A DNA stretch of 64,000 bases from Saezia sanguinis (GTDB lineage: Bacteria > Pseudomonadota > Gammaproteobacteria > Burkholderiales > Burkholderiaceae_C). A program made the position numbers and the translations under genes. Positions 8,835-19,196 of this stretch are shown piece by piece; the first letter of the stretch is position 1, and each line of letters begins with the position of its first letter. The notes under the pieces were generated by a model. It worked only from the letters and a program-made list of their open reading frames with translations, ran no database searches and had not been told where the DNA came from. The stretch is taken from positions 92,637-156,636 of the forward strand of contig NZ_PQSP01000006.1 in NCBI RefSeq assembly GCF_003991585.1. Direction: 5' to 3'.

Positions 8835-11800
8835 TTAGAAGATGAACTTCAACCCCAGCGACCCTGAGTTCATCGACTTGATCCGCGTTTCACCCGAACC
8901 TGCTCTGAACTGGTGGCCGATTTCACCATACAGCCGCAGACTGGATGTGATATCCAGCGTAAAGCCCAAAGCCAGTTCAGGGCTGGTATAGCTGACCGAT
9001 GAGCCAAACCGGTTCGACAGGGTATCGGTAAACGTCACATAGTCGCTGCCCGAGAAGGTATGCCACAGGTTAAAGCGGGCATATGGCGTAAAGTCGCCCC
9101 ACGAGGTTTTCGTGGGTAAAACGATCCGCGCGCCCACCCGGCCGATAACGGCATCTTTGGTATCCATGCTGACCTGCGTGGTCAGGCCGGTGGTACTGTC
9201 ATCAATGCTGGTGTGCATGTAAATCAGTTGTGCCTGTGGCTCAATGAACGCCCGGCTGTCACCGATGGTAAATGGCCGCCCCACTTCCAGCGAAGCCGTG
9301 ATGCTCTTGGCATCAAAACTGGCCTTGCGGAATGCATTGTCCTGCGAGGGATCAAGCTTGACATCATGCCAGCCGACCTGCAGCACGCCATCGGCGTAAA
9401 ACCCGTTTTCAGCGGTATAGGTTCCGTAGCCGCCAAAGAAATAGGATTGCGCCTTGATATCCCCAGCCTTGATCCAGCCGAAATCAGACGATGTATCCAC
9501 CCCGGCCTTGTTGTCCAGCATGCCGGCATACACACCGAGGTTCCAGCTCTCATTGGTCATCAGGTCAACACCGCCCTGGAAACCTTTGGAACTGACGCTG
9601 GCACGTGAATAAACATCGCTGTGCTGTTCAATATCGCCGGAACGGCCCAGAACGCGCGTCCACAGACGGGGGCCATCAACCGACAACGTCGATCCTGCAC
9701 GGCCATCATGAACTTCGTCCCCCATGCGCTGATGCAGTGTTCCCAGCATCATCAGCGTATCACCCCGCAACACGTTGGGCAAAGCGGAGTACAAAGGCAC
9801 ATCAGGCCGGAACTCGGAGCGCAGATACCAGTTTTCCCCCTGGCCCTGTGCATCACCGGCATACAGACGGTATTCATATGCACCGGCCAGCACGTATTCA
9901 CGTTGCAGGTTGAAAGCATCCTTGGTGGTCTGTGCGGTGGTTTGTGCACCGTTGAGCGCTTCCACCACAATGATGCCATCCCCCGTGGTTGCAAACCCGC
10001 CTGAGTTGATCGGCTGTACCACCAATGTGGTCTGACCGCTGGCGGTGCCGCCGTCAATCACCAGCTTGTCGGCCACCTGCTTCATCCCATCCAGAGAAAG
10101 CTTCATGGTGCCGTTCTGGCCCACATAATTATTGGCGATCAGGTAGCTGTCTGCACTCCGGCTGGCAAGTGTAACCGTGCCAGCGTTCACCAGGTCAGCC
10201 ACCTGCTGATTGTGTCCGCCCGTATCCAGCGTTGCCCCTGCATCCACCGTATGGTTAGATGCCGCACTGAAGGCAAATGCCATGCCGCCTTGCAATGTAG
10301 CGCCGGAACGGATCGTGGTGGAGCCGGTGTACAGGTTCTGATTGGTCAGCACGGTTGTGCCACCAGCATCACGCAACACGTTGCCATCGCCGGAAATAAC
10401 ACCGCCATACGTCTGGCTGCCACTGACATTGTCAAACACCAGCGTCCCCGTACCGATTAAGGCTGACGTACGGTCTCCCAGATAAACGTTTTGATTTCCC
10501 AGGCTGCCGCTGCTCAGGTCATGACCACCGACGCGCGCCACCGAATCGCTCAGCACCTGAAGCACCGGTGCGGTTCCGGCCATCTGCAGATCACCCACAA
10601 TGCGAACGTCACTGCTGTCAAGCACATTGATCACATTCCAGCCTGAGCCGATATTGGTGCCACGTGACAAATCATCTGCGGGCAAAGTGCCGACTTTGGC
10701 ATTGGCCCCCGATACACCGGAAAGCTGCAGCACATTACCGTCTGCTGCCGGTGTCATGATGTGTGAAACACCGCCCAGATCTCCCTGCTGGATCAGCGCA
10801 AAGTTGTTCCCGCCCGTGCCTTCAAATTCCACGGCACCGCGGAATGATCCGGCGGTCCACCGGAAAGCGTCTTCGCCCGCCCCGGTATTGATCACCCCGA
10901 CCGTGGAGGCCCCAGCAGTAATCAGGTTCACCAGGTCATTTCCTGCACCAGACTGAATGACCCTCTGCGTTGCATCAGCCGCTTCAAGCACATAATCATT
11001 TTGAATGATTTTGTCGTTCGAGCCGCTGGCATCCACTACCGCCAGACCGGCTACGCTGGCAGAGCGTATCTCGCCTGTATTCAGGATACTTTGCGCGTCC
11101 CGCGCAATCAGCGCAGAACCACCGGTGCTATCGAGCACATTGATCACCCCGTCGGTCTGCACTGCGCCTGTGGTGTTGGCATATACGCCGGAACCGGTTG
11201 CGGTGCCACTGGCGTTGCCTACATTGACGGTATAACCATCACTGAACAGGAAGCTTGAACTCAGTTGCGATGCGCTCGTATCATAGTTATCCAGCACATA
11301 GCCGGTACCGGCACCTGTGACATTGATGGTATTGCCCGAGTTGCCAGAGTTCAGATCCACTGCCGTGCGAATCCCTGCGCCATCATGCGCATTGATGGTA
11401 ACACCGGTCAGCGTGATCAAAGAGGTTTCCGCTTTATTTTCAACCCCTGTCCCGCTGCCTCGAACATCCACGGTCAGGTCTGTCGCGGTCAGCCCGGCAG
11501 CGCCCGTATCCAGCAAAATGCCATCGGCAGTACCATCGGCAACAATACCATCGCTGCCATCTGCCACCAGGCCTGCGCCATCTAGCAGTTGAACTGCAGC
11601 CGTGCCATCGTCGGTCTGAACATGCCCGAGCTTGCCGATAACCGCATTGCTGCCGGTAGCCTGAACCCCGACACCGTGAGCCACATACAAAGCTTCATCG
11701 GCGTTATTGATCAGTTGCCCGTAGTCTTCAATGCGCACACCCGTATTGTCTGTGCCTTGCAGGTTCACTGTGGCGTCGCTGTTGAGCGTGATCGTCCCAT

Positions 11801-14663
11801 AGGTTCTTGCCACATAGGCAACAACATCATCGGCTGAGGAAGTGATGCGTCCGCTCGAGTCCAGATTGGTGTAATAGACACCCTGCTTCTGGTTCACCAC
11901 ATTGTATTTCTGCCCATCCACCACACCGGCGGTAGCGCCAGAGCCGGTCAGATTAATCACGGTATCGGCATCAATATGACCAACGGCACCGCCCTCAATG
12001 CGCACGCCAATGGAGTTTTCTCCGCCGACATTCAGCGTTGCATTCCCCGTATCGATCACAGAGGAGCTGCCGGAACCCACAATCGCGATGGAATCCTGTC
12101 CGGTAACCGTCATTTCCATCGGCAGGCCAGAATCGCCATTGGTACCGTCAAACTCCGCACCATCAGCGACGCGAAACAGCGTGGTACGTGCATGGCCATT
12201 ATCCGCCGTTGTGATGGTTTCAATATTGGCTTTAGCCCCGACGCCAGAAAGCAGATAACCGATCTGATCGGTATTATTGATGACCGGGCTGGACTGCGCT
12301 GCTACATTAACCGTTCCATGGTTTTGCACATAAATGCCAATAGCGCCCTGCCCATCCAGAATAATGTTCGATTGAATATTGGCCGTAGCCCGATACGTAT
12401 CAGCCAGGCTGCCCTCAACCACCACCGCATAGTTCCGGTAGCCGGTAGACGGGTCCTGCCCGTCAATCACCGTAATGGCCCCTGTGCTGGTTGTCGTCAC
12501 TTCTGCATCAGCCGTACTGCTCAGCACATGCAGGCCCACATTATTTTTGCCGGAAACATTGATCTGCCCGGTATTTTCTATGGTAGAGCCAGACGCCCCG
12601 GAGTTTCTGACCGTCATACCATAATTGACACGCCCGGCCTGATCACCATTGATGTTGATGGTGCCGCTGTTGCTGACATCGCCACTGGAGTCCACCACCA
12701 AAATCCCAGCGGCGTTGCGCACGCCCGTGCCTAATGTAATGTCGCCTTTATTTTGCACATTGCCTGCGGTTTCAACATAAACCCCGGCAGACAGATTTGC
12801 GCCGCCGCCCATATTGACATCGGCCGTATCTTCATCAATGCTTGACTGCGCTTCGCGACCAATATAAATCTGGCCGGTATCCTCATTGGTAAACGACCCG
12901 TTGCCCGTCACAATGACGCCATAGGCCGTTCCGTCTCCGAAGGAGTTACCCGAACCATCCCGGCCATCCACCAGGTTGATGGAGCCAGAGTTGTAGCCCT
13001 GTGAGTTTCCTTCTATCCACATGCCGCGGCCCAGCACCCAGCCGTCTTCAGGCAAAGGCTCTGAATCAATACCATCCGAAACACCGGTTGGAGACGAATA
13101 GTCATTGGTCGTCAAGGCCTGGTTGATCACACCATTGTTCACCACAACGCTGTCACCGGCACCATGCATGCCAAAAGAGCCCCAGTTCGTGACATCCTGG
13201 CGCCCGTCTTTGTCAACAAACAGGCCCGAATTCAGCACCCCGTTATTGATACCGGTGGAATCCACCATGACCATGCCCTGCGAAACATTGGTATATATGG
13301 ATGTGCGCCAATGATCGAGCTGCCCGTCATTCACCAGTGTTGCGCCGCTGCCTGCATACAGGGCCCCGCCGGAACTGCCGGAAACAGCCAGCCGCGCATC
13401 CGATTCGATCTGTCCGCTGGCGTTGGAGCCGGTCACATGTATCGCGTGCAGTTCACCGATGCCTTCGGTGGCTTTGTTATCGTGCGCCGCGCCATCATCC
13501 CATACCTTGTAGGACCACGACACTGTGCTGGAGTCGCCATACGCGGCATCCAGTTGCGTGCGATACTGGCTTTTCACCTGGTTTTCAGACAAGGCCAGCC
13601 CGCCATCCGCAGCGGAAACCACCCAATACTGAAACTGGTCCTGCAACCAGTTGTTATAGGCAGCCAGTTCGGTCGGGTTGGAAATGGTAAACGTTTTAGA
13701 TGTTGACTGCACCCCTAAGCTGTGGTCATTAGGATCCACCCAACTGTACTCGGTGGTCGTGACATCCTGAAACTGCAACAGTTCGGCAGAGCCGCCCTGC
13801 ACTTCCGTGGCAATAACGGGCGTTACTTTGAAGTCAATGTAGTTGTCAGACTGCCAGACAATGCTGCTGTCATTGCCGGCCGTACCATCTGCATACAGCA
13901 ATGTCGATTGTTTGGCCGACATCGAAATGGTGTTGTCTGCTTCCCGCACATTCTTGGTGTCATCGCCCAAATCCACATTGATCTGTCCGCCGGCTGACGT
14001 GACCTGGCCCAGCCCGGTACCAATGTAAATGGAACTGTTCACCAAATCGACATCCGGGTTAAAAACCGGTAACTGCTCGGTTGAAAAGTCCTTGAAATAG
14101 CCGCCGTTTTCCAATGCGTCAGAGTCATAAGTCGGGATTGCAAGCACCCCGCCGGTTTTGGGGTCAAACACATTAACCACTTCGTTCTGAGACGGTGTGC
14201 CGATTTTCTGGAAATAATCGGTCACATCGGCAGGCGGCGCATTGGTCCACTCAAACTTGTCCTGGATCTGCAAATCACCTGAACTGGGCGATCCGGAAGA
14301 CGCAAAACCACCAGGAACAATGACACCATTGAGATTGCCGGTGATTGTCAGCGGTGTTCCGTCTGTCGGTACCGTGTACTGATAGCCATAGCTGGAGCCA
14401 TCGGGCGTCATGTTTTGGATATTGACCGTTGTCTGCGCCTGAATCGGCGCTGTCAGCGCGAACGTTCCTAAAAAAGCAAGGCAGGCTTGCCACATCCGGC
14501 TGGGTGTTTTCTGCACAGCCACGGCTGGCGCATGCTCTTTTCGCCTTGTCTTAAGAATCAGGCGTGTTGTGCTGCCTCCTTGGGTCTGGCTTTTAGCCAG
14601 CTCCGAAGCAACAACAAATTGAGACAGAGCACGGTTCCATACAATCCGGTAGGTTGAGTTCAT
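8835..14663 (-). CDS. Giant type Va autotransporter with extended signal peptide
   Basis: A 1942-residue surface or secreted protein. Residues 1-25 form an extended signal peptide region (MNSTYRIVWNRALSQFVVASELA pattern), followed by a hydrophobic signal core ending at ALTAPIQA near residue 77. Residues of about 80-1600 are a Gly/Asn/Ser/Thr-rich beta-helix passenger full of short N-x-G repeats. An autotransporter-associated beta-strand repeat (YGGVISGDGNV) lies near residue 1414. A pertactin-like segment lies at about 1600-1650, and the C-terminal barrel runs from about 1665 to 1942, ending in Phe (LGLKFIF). The only cysteine I noticed is in the signal sequence. AGGATAA precedes the ATG. No protease triad was recognised; adhesion is a guess, not a call. 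Confidence 0.93.
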   Translation of the reverse strand: MNSTYRIVWNRALSQFVVASELAKSQTQGGSTTRLILKTRRKEHAPAVAVQKTPSRMWQACLAFLGTFALTAPIQAQTTVNIQNMTPDGSSYGYQYTVPTDGTPLTITGNLNGVIVPGGFASSGSPSSGDLQIQDKFEWTNAPPADVTDYFQKIGTPSQNEVVNVFDPKTGGVLAIPTYDSDALENGGYFKDFSTEQLPVFNPDVDLVNSSIYIGTGLGQVTSAGGQINVDLGDDTKNVREADNTISMSAKQSTLLYADGTAGNDSSIVWQSDNYIDFKVTPVIATEVQGGSAELLQFQDVTTTEYSWVDPNDHSLGVQSTSKTFTISNPTELAAYNNWLQDQFQYWVVSAADGGLALSENQVKSQYRTQLDAAYGDSSTVSWSYKVWDDGAAHDNKATEGIGELHAIHVTGSNASGQIESDARLAVSGSSGGALYAGSGATLVNDGQLDHWRTSIYTNVSQGMVMVDSTGINNGVLNSGLFVDKDGRQDVTNWGSFGMHGAGDSVVVNNGVINQALTTNDYSSPTGVSDGIDSEPLPEDGWVLGRGMWIEGNSQGYNSGSINLVDGRDGSGNSFGDGTAYGVIVTGNGSFTNEDTGQIYIGREAQSSIDEDTADVNMGGGANLSAGVYVETAGNVQNKGDITLGTGVRNAAGILVVDSSGDVSNSGTININGDQAGRVNYGMTVRNSGASGSTIENTGQINVSGKNNVGLHVLSSTADAEVTTTSTGAITVIDGQDPSTGYRNYAVVVEGSLADTYRATANIQSNIILDGQGAIGIYVQNHGTVNVAAQSSPVINNTDQIGYLLSGVGAKANIETITTADNGHARTTLFRVADGAEFDGTNGDSGLPMEMTVTGQDSIAIVGSGSSSVIDTGNATLNVGGENSIGVRIEGGAVGHIDADTVINLTGSGATAGVVDGQKYNVVNQKQGVYYTNLDSSGRITSSADDVVAYVARTYGTITLNSDATVNLQGTDNTGVRIEDYGQLINNADEALYVAHGVGVQATGSNAVIGKLGHVQTDDGTAAVQLLDGAGLVADGSDGIVADGTADGILLDTGAAGLTATDLTVDVRGSGTGVENKAETSLITLTGVTINAHDGAGIRTAVDLNSGNSGNTINVTGAGTGYVLDNYDTSASQLSSSFLFSDGYTVNVGNASGTATGSGVYANTTGAVQTDGVINVLDSTGGSALIARDAQSILNTGEIRSASVAGLAVVDASGSNDKIIQNDYVLEAADATQRVIQSGAGNDLVNLITAGASTVGVINTGAGEDAFRWTAGSFRGAVEFEGTGGNNFALIQQGDLGGVSHIMTPAADGNVLQLSGVSGANAKVGTLPADDLSRGTNIGSGWNVINVLDSSDVRIVGDLQMAGTAPVLQVLSDSVARVGGHDLSSGSLGNQNVYLGDRTSALIGTGTLVFDNVSGSQTYGGVISGDGNVLRDAGGTTVLTNQNLYTGSTTIRSGATLQGGMAFAFSAASNHTVDAGATLDTGGHNQQVADLVNAGTVTLASRSADSYLIANNYVGQNGTMKLSLDGMKQVADKLVIDGGTASGQTTLVVQPINSGGFATTGDGIIVVEALNGAQTTAQTTKDAFNLQREYVLAGAYEYRLYAGDAQGQGENWYLRSEFRPDVPLYSALPNVLRGDTLMMLGTLHQRMGDEVHDGRAGSTLSVDGPRLWTRVLGRSGDIEQHSDVYSRASVSSKGFQGGVDLMTNESWNLGVYAGMLDNKAGVDTSSDFGWIKAGDIKAQSYFFGGYGTYTAENGFYADGVLQVGWHDVKLDPSQDNAFRKASFDAKSITASLEVGRPFTIGDSRAFIEPQAQLIYMHTSIDDSTTGLTTQVSMDTKDAVIGRVGARIVLPTKTSWGDFTPYARFNLWHTFSGSDYVTFTDTLSNRFGSSVSYTSPELALGFTLDITSSLRLYGEIGHQFRAGSGETRIKSMNSGSLGLKFIF

Positions 14664-14960
14664 CGCTTGTTATCCTGTATAGCTAGTAAAGCCCGAGTGA
14701 GTAGCTACTGATCTTTTTTTTCTTATCGTAATTCTGGTTTTATGCATTAAATATAGTTTTTATTCCCTGCTTTAAAAACCGCATGGCACTCGTTTCTTGG
14801 CATCTCTGTGCGAAAGTTCACACTTTCGGGGTATCAAAAAGGGCCTGGTGTTGTCATTTGACACCAAGCGATAGGCTGAAATACGCATGAAAACACCGTG
14901 TCAGCCCTATTTGCAGGCCTTCTCATCATGTTGGCAGACACACGCCGGCTTGACGCAGGC

Positions 14961-14991
14961 ATAAAAAAACGGGCTCTTAAAAAGCCCGTTT
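14961..14991 (-). terminator. Second of two tandem terminators downstream of the OmpA-domain gene
   Basis: AAACGGGCT (14967-14975) pairs perfectly with AGCCCGTTT (14983-14991) over a 7-base loop. On the minus strand it is followed by a run of T (complement of 14963-14969). It reads as a rho-independent terminator for leftward transcripts. Confidence 0.8.
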
Positions 14992-15026
14992 GCAAAAGAA
15001 CCTACCGTATGTCTACAGCCTTTACG

Positions 15027-15069
15027 AAAACCAGAAAACCAAAAGCCGCTCTGACGGTATCAGAGCGGC
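15027..15069 (-). terminator. First of two tandem terminators downstream of the OmpA-domain gene
   Basis: GCCGCTCTGA (15045-15054) pairs perfectly with TCAGAGCGGC (15060-15069) over a 5-base loop. On the minus strand a T-rich tract follows (complement of 15027-15044). It lies about 75 bases past the stop at 15145. Confidence 0.85.
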
Positions 15070-15144
15070 CTGTCATTAATTACAGCAATTACAGCCTGTG
15101 CATCAAACGCGATTGCGTCTGGCCTTACAACGGTTATCCGGTCA

Positions 15145-15780
15145 TCAATTGGCGCTGCCAGACTCCTCGGGCTGTTGCACAACCTCCAGCAAAGCATCCG
15201 CAGAGAAATCTGCCTTCTCCACAATCACAACCTCCACCCGGCGTGCCTGTGCGTACGAACCATCTCCGGTCGTTTCAGTTGGACGCAACAAATACAACTG
15301 CGCCTGCGGGACACCCATGGCAACCAGTGCTGCCCTGACATTCAGCGCCCGCTGTTTTGCCAGTTCTTCATTGGCAGCCGGATCGCCTGTCGGATCATGG
15401 AAGCCTGAAATCACCAGAAACCGGCCACGCTTGGCTGCGGCCACAGCATCTGCCAGCGCCGCCTTGGCGCCATCGGCCAGATCAGCTTTACCCGGTGCAA
15501 AATAAAAATGCACATTGCCATTGACGATGGTCACGCTGGCAACCTGTTCAGCAGCCACAGCTTCTACCGAGCTCTCAGGCGATGCAAGAGACGCATTATG
15601 ATTTCCTGCAGCTTGCTGCGCAACTGTGGCCGGCGATGATGATGCCGTTGTCACAGCCGCTGTTTTATGAGGCTGCGCAATACCAATCCACAATGCAATA
15701 CCAATCGCTACAGCAGCCATTGCACCAATGGCGACCAAGGCAGCACTTTGCCCATCTCCTTCTGAAGCATCTGACATCAT
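15145..15780 (-). CDS. OmpA-domain membrane-anchored protein
   Basis: A 211-residue protein with one membrane helix at about residues 15-35 and a linker rich in Ala, Ser and Thr to about residue 80. A C-terminal OmpA-like domain of about 110 residues follows, with VHFYFAPGKADL (the usual I.F...s..l start) and a later ISGFHDPTGDPAANEELAKQRA segment. Such domains bind peptidoglycan, so the protein probably anchors the envelope; the N-terminus looks like an uncleaved inner-membrane anchor. AAAGGGA precedes the ATG at 15780; a second ATG follows at once. It is a single-gene unit with tandem terminators. Confidence 0.85.
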   Translation of the reverse strand: MMSDASEGDGQSAALVAIGAMAAVAIGIALWIGIAQPHKTAAVTTASSSPATVAQQAAGNHNASLASPESSVEAVAAEQVASVTIVNGNVHFYFAPGKADLADGAKAALADAVAAAKRGRFLVISGFHDPTGDPAANEELAKQRALNVRAALVAMGVPQAQLYLLRPTETTGDGSYAQARRVEVVIVEKADFSADALLEVVQQPEESGSAN

Positions 15781-15888
15781 GTCCCTTTCAAAATCAAATC
15801 GAATCAGCAGATTCTAATAGAAGCCTACCCATACTGCCTGCCGACCTCCTGTCAACACAGCAATTTACCCAGCCTACATGCGCCGCAT

Positions 15889-17727
15889 TCAGGCCAGAAA
15901 TGCCTGAACCGACCTGGCAATTCCAGCCGCATCCAGGCCATGCATATTTTTCAATTTTTGAGAATCTCCATGCTCAATAAACTGGTCCGGCAGACCCAAT
16001 TGCAGCACAGGGCGCGCCAGCTTAAGCCGCTGCAATGCCTCCATCACAGCACTGCCGGCACCACCCGCAATACAGCCTTCTTCAATGGTCACAATCGTTT
16101 CATGCGCGCGCGCAATCTGCTCCAGCAATTCGATATCCAATGGTTTAACGCTGCGCATGTTCACAACCGTTGCATCCAGTTGCTCCGCGGCCTCCAGCGC
16201 CGGGTACAGCAACGTACCAAATGCCAGAATCGCCACGTTCTTCCCCTCGCGCCGGATTTCACCTTTGCCATACGGCAGCGGCTCCAACCCCGGCTCGATT
16301 GCCACGCCTGCGCCATTGCCACGCGGATAACGCACCGCCACCGGGCCGGGCTGCGCATATGCCGTACTCAACAAACGGCGGCATTCATTTTCATCCGCCG
16401 GCGTCAGTATGCCCATATTGGGAATGCAGCGCAGATAGGCAATATCAAACAAACCCATGTGTGTGGCGCCATCGGCCCCCACAATGCCGGCCCGATCCAC
16501 CGCAAACACCACCGGCAGATTCTGCAAAGCTACATCGTGAATCAACTGGTCATAGGCCCGCTGCAAAAATGTGGAATAAATCGCAACCACCGGCTTAAGC
16601 CCTTCACATGCCAAACCGGCTGCAAAAGTCACCGCATGCTGCTCTGCAATACCAACATCATAATAACGGCGCGGAAAGCGGCGCTCAAATTCCACCAGGC
16701 CAGAACCTTCCCGCATGGCCGGTGTAATGGCAACCAGCCGTTCATCCTGCTCGGCCATGTCGCAAACCCAGTCGCCAAATATCTGCGTGAATGTTTTGCC
16801 GCTGGATGCAGGCCCTTTTTGCAGGCCTTTGGCCACGTCAAACTTGCCCGGCCCATGGTAGGCAATGGGGTCTGCTTCGGCCAGTTTATAACCACAGCCT
16901 TTTTTGGTGATCACATGCAGAAACTGCGGCCCTTTGGCATTGCGGATGCGCTCCAGCGCATGTACCAAAGACTCCAGATCGTGCCCATCAATCGGCCCCA
17001 CATAGTTAAACCCGAGTTCTTCAAACAGGGTTCCGGGCACCAGCACGCCTTTGGCATGCTCCTCCAGACGCTTGACCATTTCCAGCAGCACAGGCATCGG
17101 CCCCAAGACGCTTTTCGCGGTATCTTTAGCGGTATTGTAGATACTGATCAGCTTGGCCAGATGCCGGTTCAGAGCCCCCACTGGCGGAGAAATGGACATC
17201 TCATTGTCATTGAGAATCACCAGCAGATCAGCATCGCTGACGCCGGCATTGTTCATGGCCTCAAATGCCATGCCGGCACTCATGGAGCCATCACCAATGA
17301 TCGCCACCGTATGCCGGCGCTCACCCTTCTGGCGTGCTGCCAGCGCCATGCCCAGCGCAGCCGACACCGATGTGGAGGAGTGCCCCACACCGAATGTGTC
17401 ATACTCACTTTCATCCCGTTTGGGAAAACCGCTCATCCCCTGGTATTGCCGCAGCGTTGGCATGCGGTCGCGCCGCCCGGTCAGAACCTTGTGGGCATAT
17501 GTCTGGTGGCCAACATCCCACACCAGCCGGTCTTCAGGCGTATTGAACACATAGTGCAACGCAACCGTCAGTTCAATGGTGCCCAGGTTGGACGAAAGAT
17601 GCCCGCCGGTCTGTGCCACGCTTTCCAGCACATAAGCCCTTAACTCATCTGCCACCTGGGGCAACTGCTCTAAACTGAGCTGGCGTAAATCGGCCGGGCT
17701 TTGGATTTGATTCAATAAGTCACTCAC
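15889..17727 (-). CDS. dxs: 1-deoxy-D-xylulose-5-phosphate synthase
   Basis: This enzyme condenses pyruvate and glyceraldehyde 3-phosphate using thiamine diphosphate, the first step of the MEP isoprenoid pathway. I place the start at GTG 17727, one base after the ispA stop, with CAGGAG 8 bases upstream, giving 612 residues; an earlier in-frame ATG would read 17 residues into ispA. Motifs include DVGHQ with its catalytic His, [15 protein letters not shown], the thiamine-diphosphate signature GDGSMSAG...LNDN, and transketolase pyrimidine and C-terminal domains after about residue 310. It forms an operon with ispA and xseB, so it supplies precursor for the prenyl synthase next to it. Confidence 0.97.
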   Translation of the reverse strand: MSDLLNQIQSPADLRQLSLEQLPQVADELRAYVLESVAQTGGHLSSNLGTIELTVALHYVFNTPEDRLVWDVGHQTYAHKVLTGRRDRMPTLRQYQGMSGFPKRDESEYDTFGVGHSSTSVSAALGMALAARQKGERRHTVAIIGDGSMSAGMAFEAMNNAGVSDADLLVILNDNEMSISPPVGALNRHLAKLISIYNTAKDTAKSVLGPMPVLLEMVKRLEEHAKGVLVPGTLFEELGFNYVGPIDGHDLESLVHALERIRNAKGPQFLHVITKKGCGYKLAEADPIAYHGPGKFDVAKGLQKGPASSGKTFTQIFGDWVCDMAEQDERLVAITPAMREGSGLVEFERRFPRRYYDVGIAEQHAVTFAAGLACEGLKPVVAIYSTFLQRAYDQLIHDVALQNLPVVFAVDRAGIVGADGATHMGLFDIAYLRCIPNMGILTPADENECRRLLSTAYAQPGPVAVRYPRGNGAGVAIEPGLEPLPYGKGEIRREGKNVAILAFGTLLYPALEAAEQLDATVVNMRSVKPLDIELLEQIARAHETIVTIEEGCIAGGAGSAVMEALQRLKLARPVLQLGLPDQFIEHGDSQKLKNMHGLDAAGIARSVQAFLA

Positions 17728-17728
17728 A

Positions 17729-18676
17729 CTAATAACTCCTGGCCACCATTTTGTCGGCCAATGCCTGCAACGGGGCAATCTGCGTCAGCCCGCTGTGCAA
17801 CAGTGCCTGCCTGGCCTGCGTATACAGCGCCTGCGCCCGCTGCCTGGCCGCAGCCAATCCCAGTAACGATACATAAGTCGGTTTGCCTGCCTGCGCATCT
17901 TTACCGGCCGTTTTACCAATCACCGCACTCTCGGCTGTTGCGTCCAAAATATCATCAACCACCTGAAACGCCAGCCCCAGCGCATGCCCATATGTGTTCA
18001 GCGCATCGCGTGCCTGCCGGCTGACGCTTTGTGTACTGCATGCCATTCCCAGCGATATGCAACCGCTGAGCAATGCACCGGTCTTGAGCTGATGCATCTC
18101 CTGCAGGTGCTGCTCATCCATACTCAGCCCGACGTGCGTGAGATCAATCGCCTGCCCGCCAGCCATGCCCATGGCACCTGCCGCACGCGCCAATACGGCC
18201 ACCAGCCGCGCCTGAGCCACCAGCGGAAGCTGTGTTTCATCGGCCGGGGTCAGCACCTCAAAAGCCAGTGCCTGCAACGCATCGCCGGCCAACAATGCCA
18301 GCGCCTCACCAAACTTCACATGCACGGTAGGCTGCCCGCGGCGCAGCACATCATTATCCATGCAGGGCAAATCATCATGCACCAGCGAATAGGCATGAAT
18401 CAGCTCAACGGCGCAGGCCGCTCTGAGCGCTGCCGGCGTTTCCTGAGCCCCCACCGCCTGCGCGGTTGCCAGCACCAGCAGCGGGCGCAACCGCTTGCCC
18501 CCATTCAAGGCTGCATAACGCATCGCCTGCCCCAGCTCTGCCGGCGCGCTGGCGCTGACATGCTGGTCAAGCGCTGCCTCAATCCGTTCAAGCTGCTGCG
18601 CTGCCCAGCGCTCATAGTCAAAGGTCTGCTGCTGACCTTCGGCGTTTACAGCATATGGCGTCTGAACACCACTCAC
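17729..18676 (-). CDS. ispA: Farnesyl (geranyl) diphosphate synthase
   Basis: A 315-residue trans-prenyl synthase making C10/C15 diphosphates from IPP and DMAPP for quinones and undecaprenol. The first aspartate-rich motif is [10 protein letters not shown], followed by LRRGQPT; the second is [15 protein letters not shown] is the substrate-binding segment. The start is GTG at 18676, overlapping the xseB stop as GTGA. It is slightly longer than E. coli IspA (299) because of an N-terminal extension of about 20 residues; a later start cannot be ruled out. The dxs start follows the stop by one base. Confidence 0.95.
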   Translation of the reverse strand: MSGVQTPYAVNAEGQQQTFDYERWAAQQLERIEAALDQHVSASAPAELGQAMRYAALNGGKRLRPLLVLATAQAVGAQETPAALRAACAVELIHAYSLVHDDLPCMDNDVLRRGQPTVHVKFGEALALLAGDALQALAFEVLTPADETQLPLVAQARLVAVLARAAGAMGMAGGQAIDLTHVGLSMDEQHLQEMHQLKTGALLSGCISLGMACSTQSVSRQARDALNTYGHALGLAFQVVDDILDATAESAVIGKTAGKDAQAGKPTYVSLLGLAAARQRAQALYTQARQALLHSGLTQIAPLQALADKMVARSY

Positions 18677-18921
18677 TGTGCATCCCCGGAGATGAGCGGC
18701 TTCAACTCACCGCCTTCGAGCACCTGCACCTGCTGTTCAACCGTTTTGAGCTTGTCACGGCAAAAAGAAATCAGTTGCGCACCGCGCTGGTAATTTTCCA
18801 GCAGCGCATCCAGTGCCAGCTCGCCTGATTCCATGCGCGCCACCAGTTGCTCAAGCTCATCCAGCGCATTTTCAAAATTATCCGGAACCGGCCGCGCGGC
18901 CGCTTTGCGGGGAGATGCCAT
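18673..18921 (-). CDS. xseB: Exodeoxyribonuclease VII small subunit
   Basis: An 82-residue helical protein with the XseB pattern: [32 protein letters not shown] followed by a coiled region and the ending LEGG. It pairs with XseA, encoded elsewhere, to degrade single-stranded DNA. First gene of the xseB-ispA-dxs operon, an order common in proteobacteria. The start is ATG 18921, facing the Rieske oxygenase gene across 275 bases that probably hold both promoters; I could not pick boxes there. Confidence 0.95.
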   Translation of the reverse strand: MASPRKAAARPVPDNFENALDELEQLVARMESGELALDALLENYQRGAQLISFCRDKLKTVEQQVQVLEGGELKPLISGDAQ

Positions 18922-19196
18922 GATACTGTTACCTATATGATTCAGATTTTCTTCAAACTTTCCACATTTTACCCTTATGATGGGCGAATACCAGCAAGAT
19001 CGGGGTAAAATAAGGAGTATGGCGCTTTTGCCATATGCCCCTGTCTGCTACCTACTTATGCTCTAGATAGAAGTCAGGGTATTTTTATCATTCGCCTCAC
19101 CCTACATCAACAGGAGTACGGCTCTCTTTAGCCACCCACGCTACGCCATATCGGCCGGTAGCCTGATGTCTTTTTTAAAGGGATACCTCAGGAATC

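Larger units (their letters stand above)
14664..15144. other. Region between the OmpA-domain gene and the autotransporter
   Basis: No credible gene is present. It should hold the autotransporter promoter on the minus strand; the stretch at about 14740-14760 is AT-rich (TATATTTAAT on the minus strand) but no firm box pair could be chosen. Structure seen includes the palindrome AGTAGCTACT (14700-14709), an inverted repeat CGAAAGT/ACTTTCG (14811-14817, 14822-14828) and another TGGTGT/ACACCA (about 14846-14866). The two terminators of the upstream gene are listed separately. Confidence 0.6.

Noticed and set aside
11976..12734. Open frame of 252 codons opposite the autotransporter passenger, with several neighbours
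   Set aside because: The passenger repeats create long antisense frames in this region; no ribosome site or family was seen.
15940..17643. Open frame of 567 codons on the plus strand opposite dxs
   Set aside because: It mirrors dxs, is rich in His, Gln, Arg and Cys as expected of an antisense shadow, and has no domain; dxs motifs are unambiguous.
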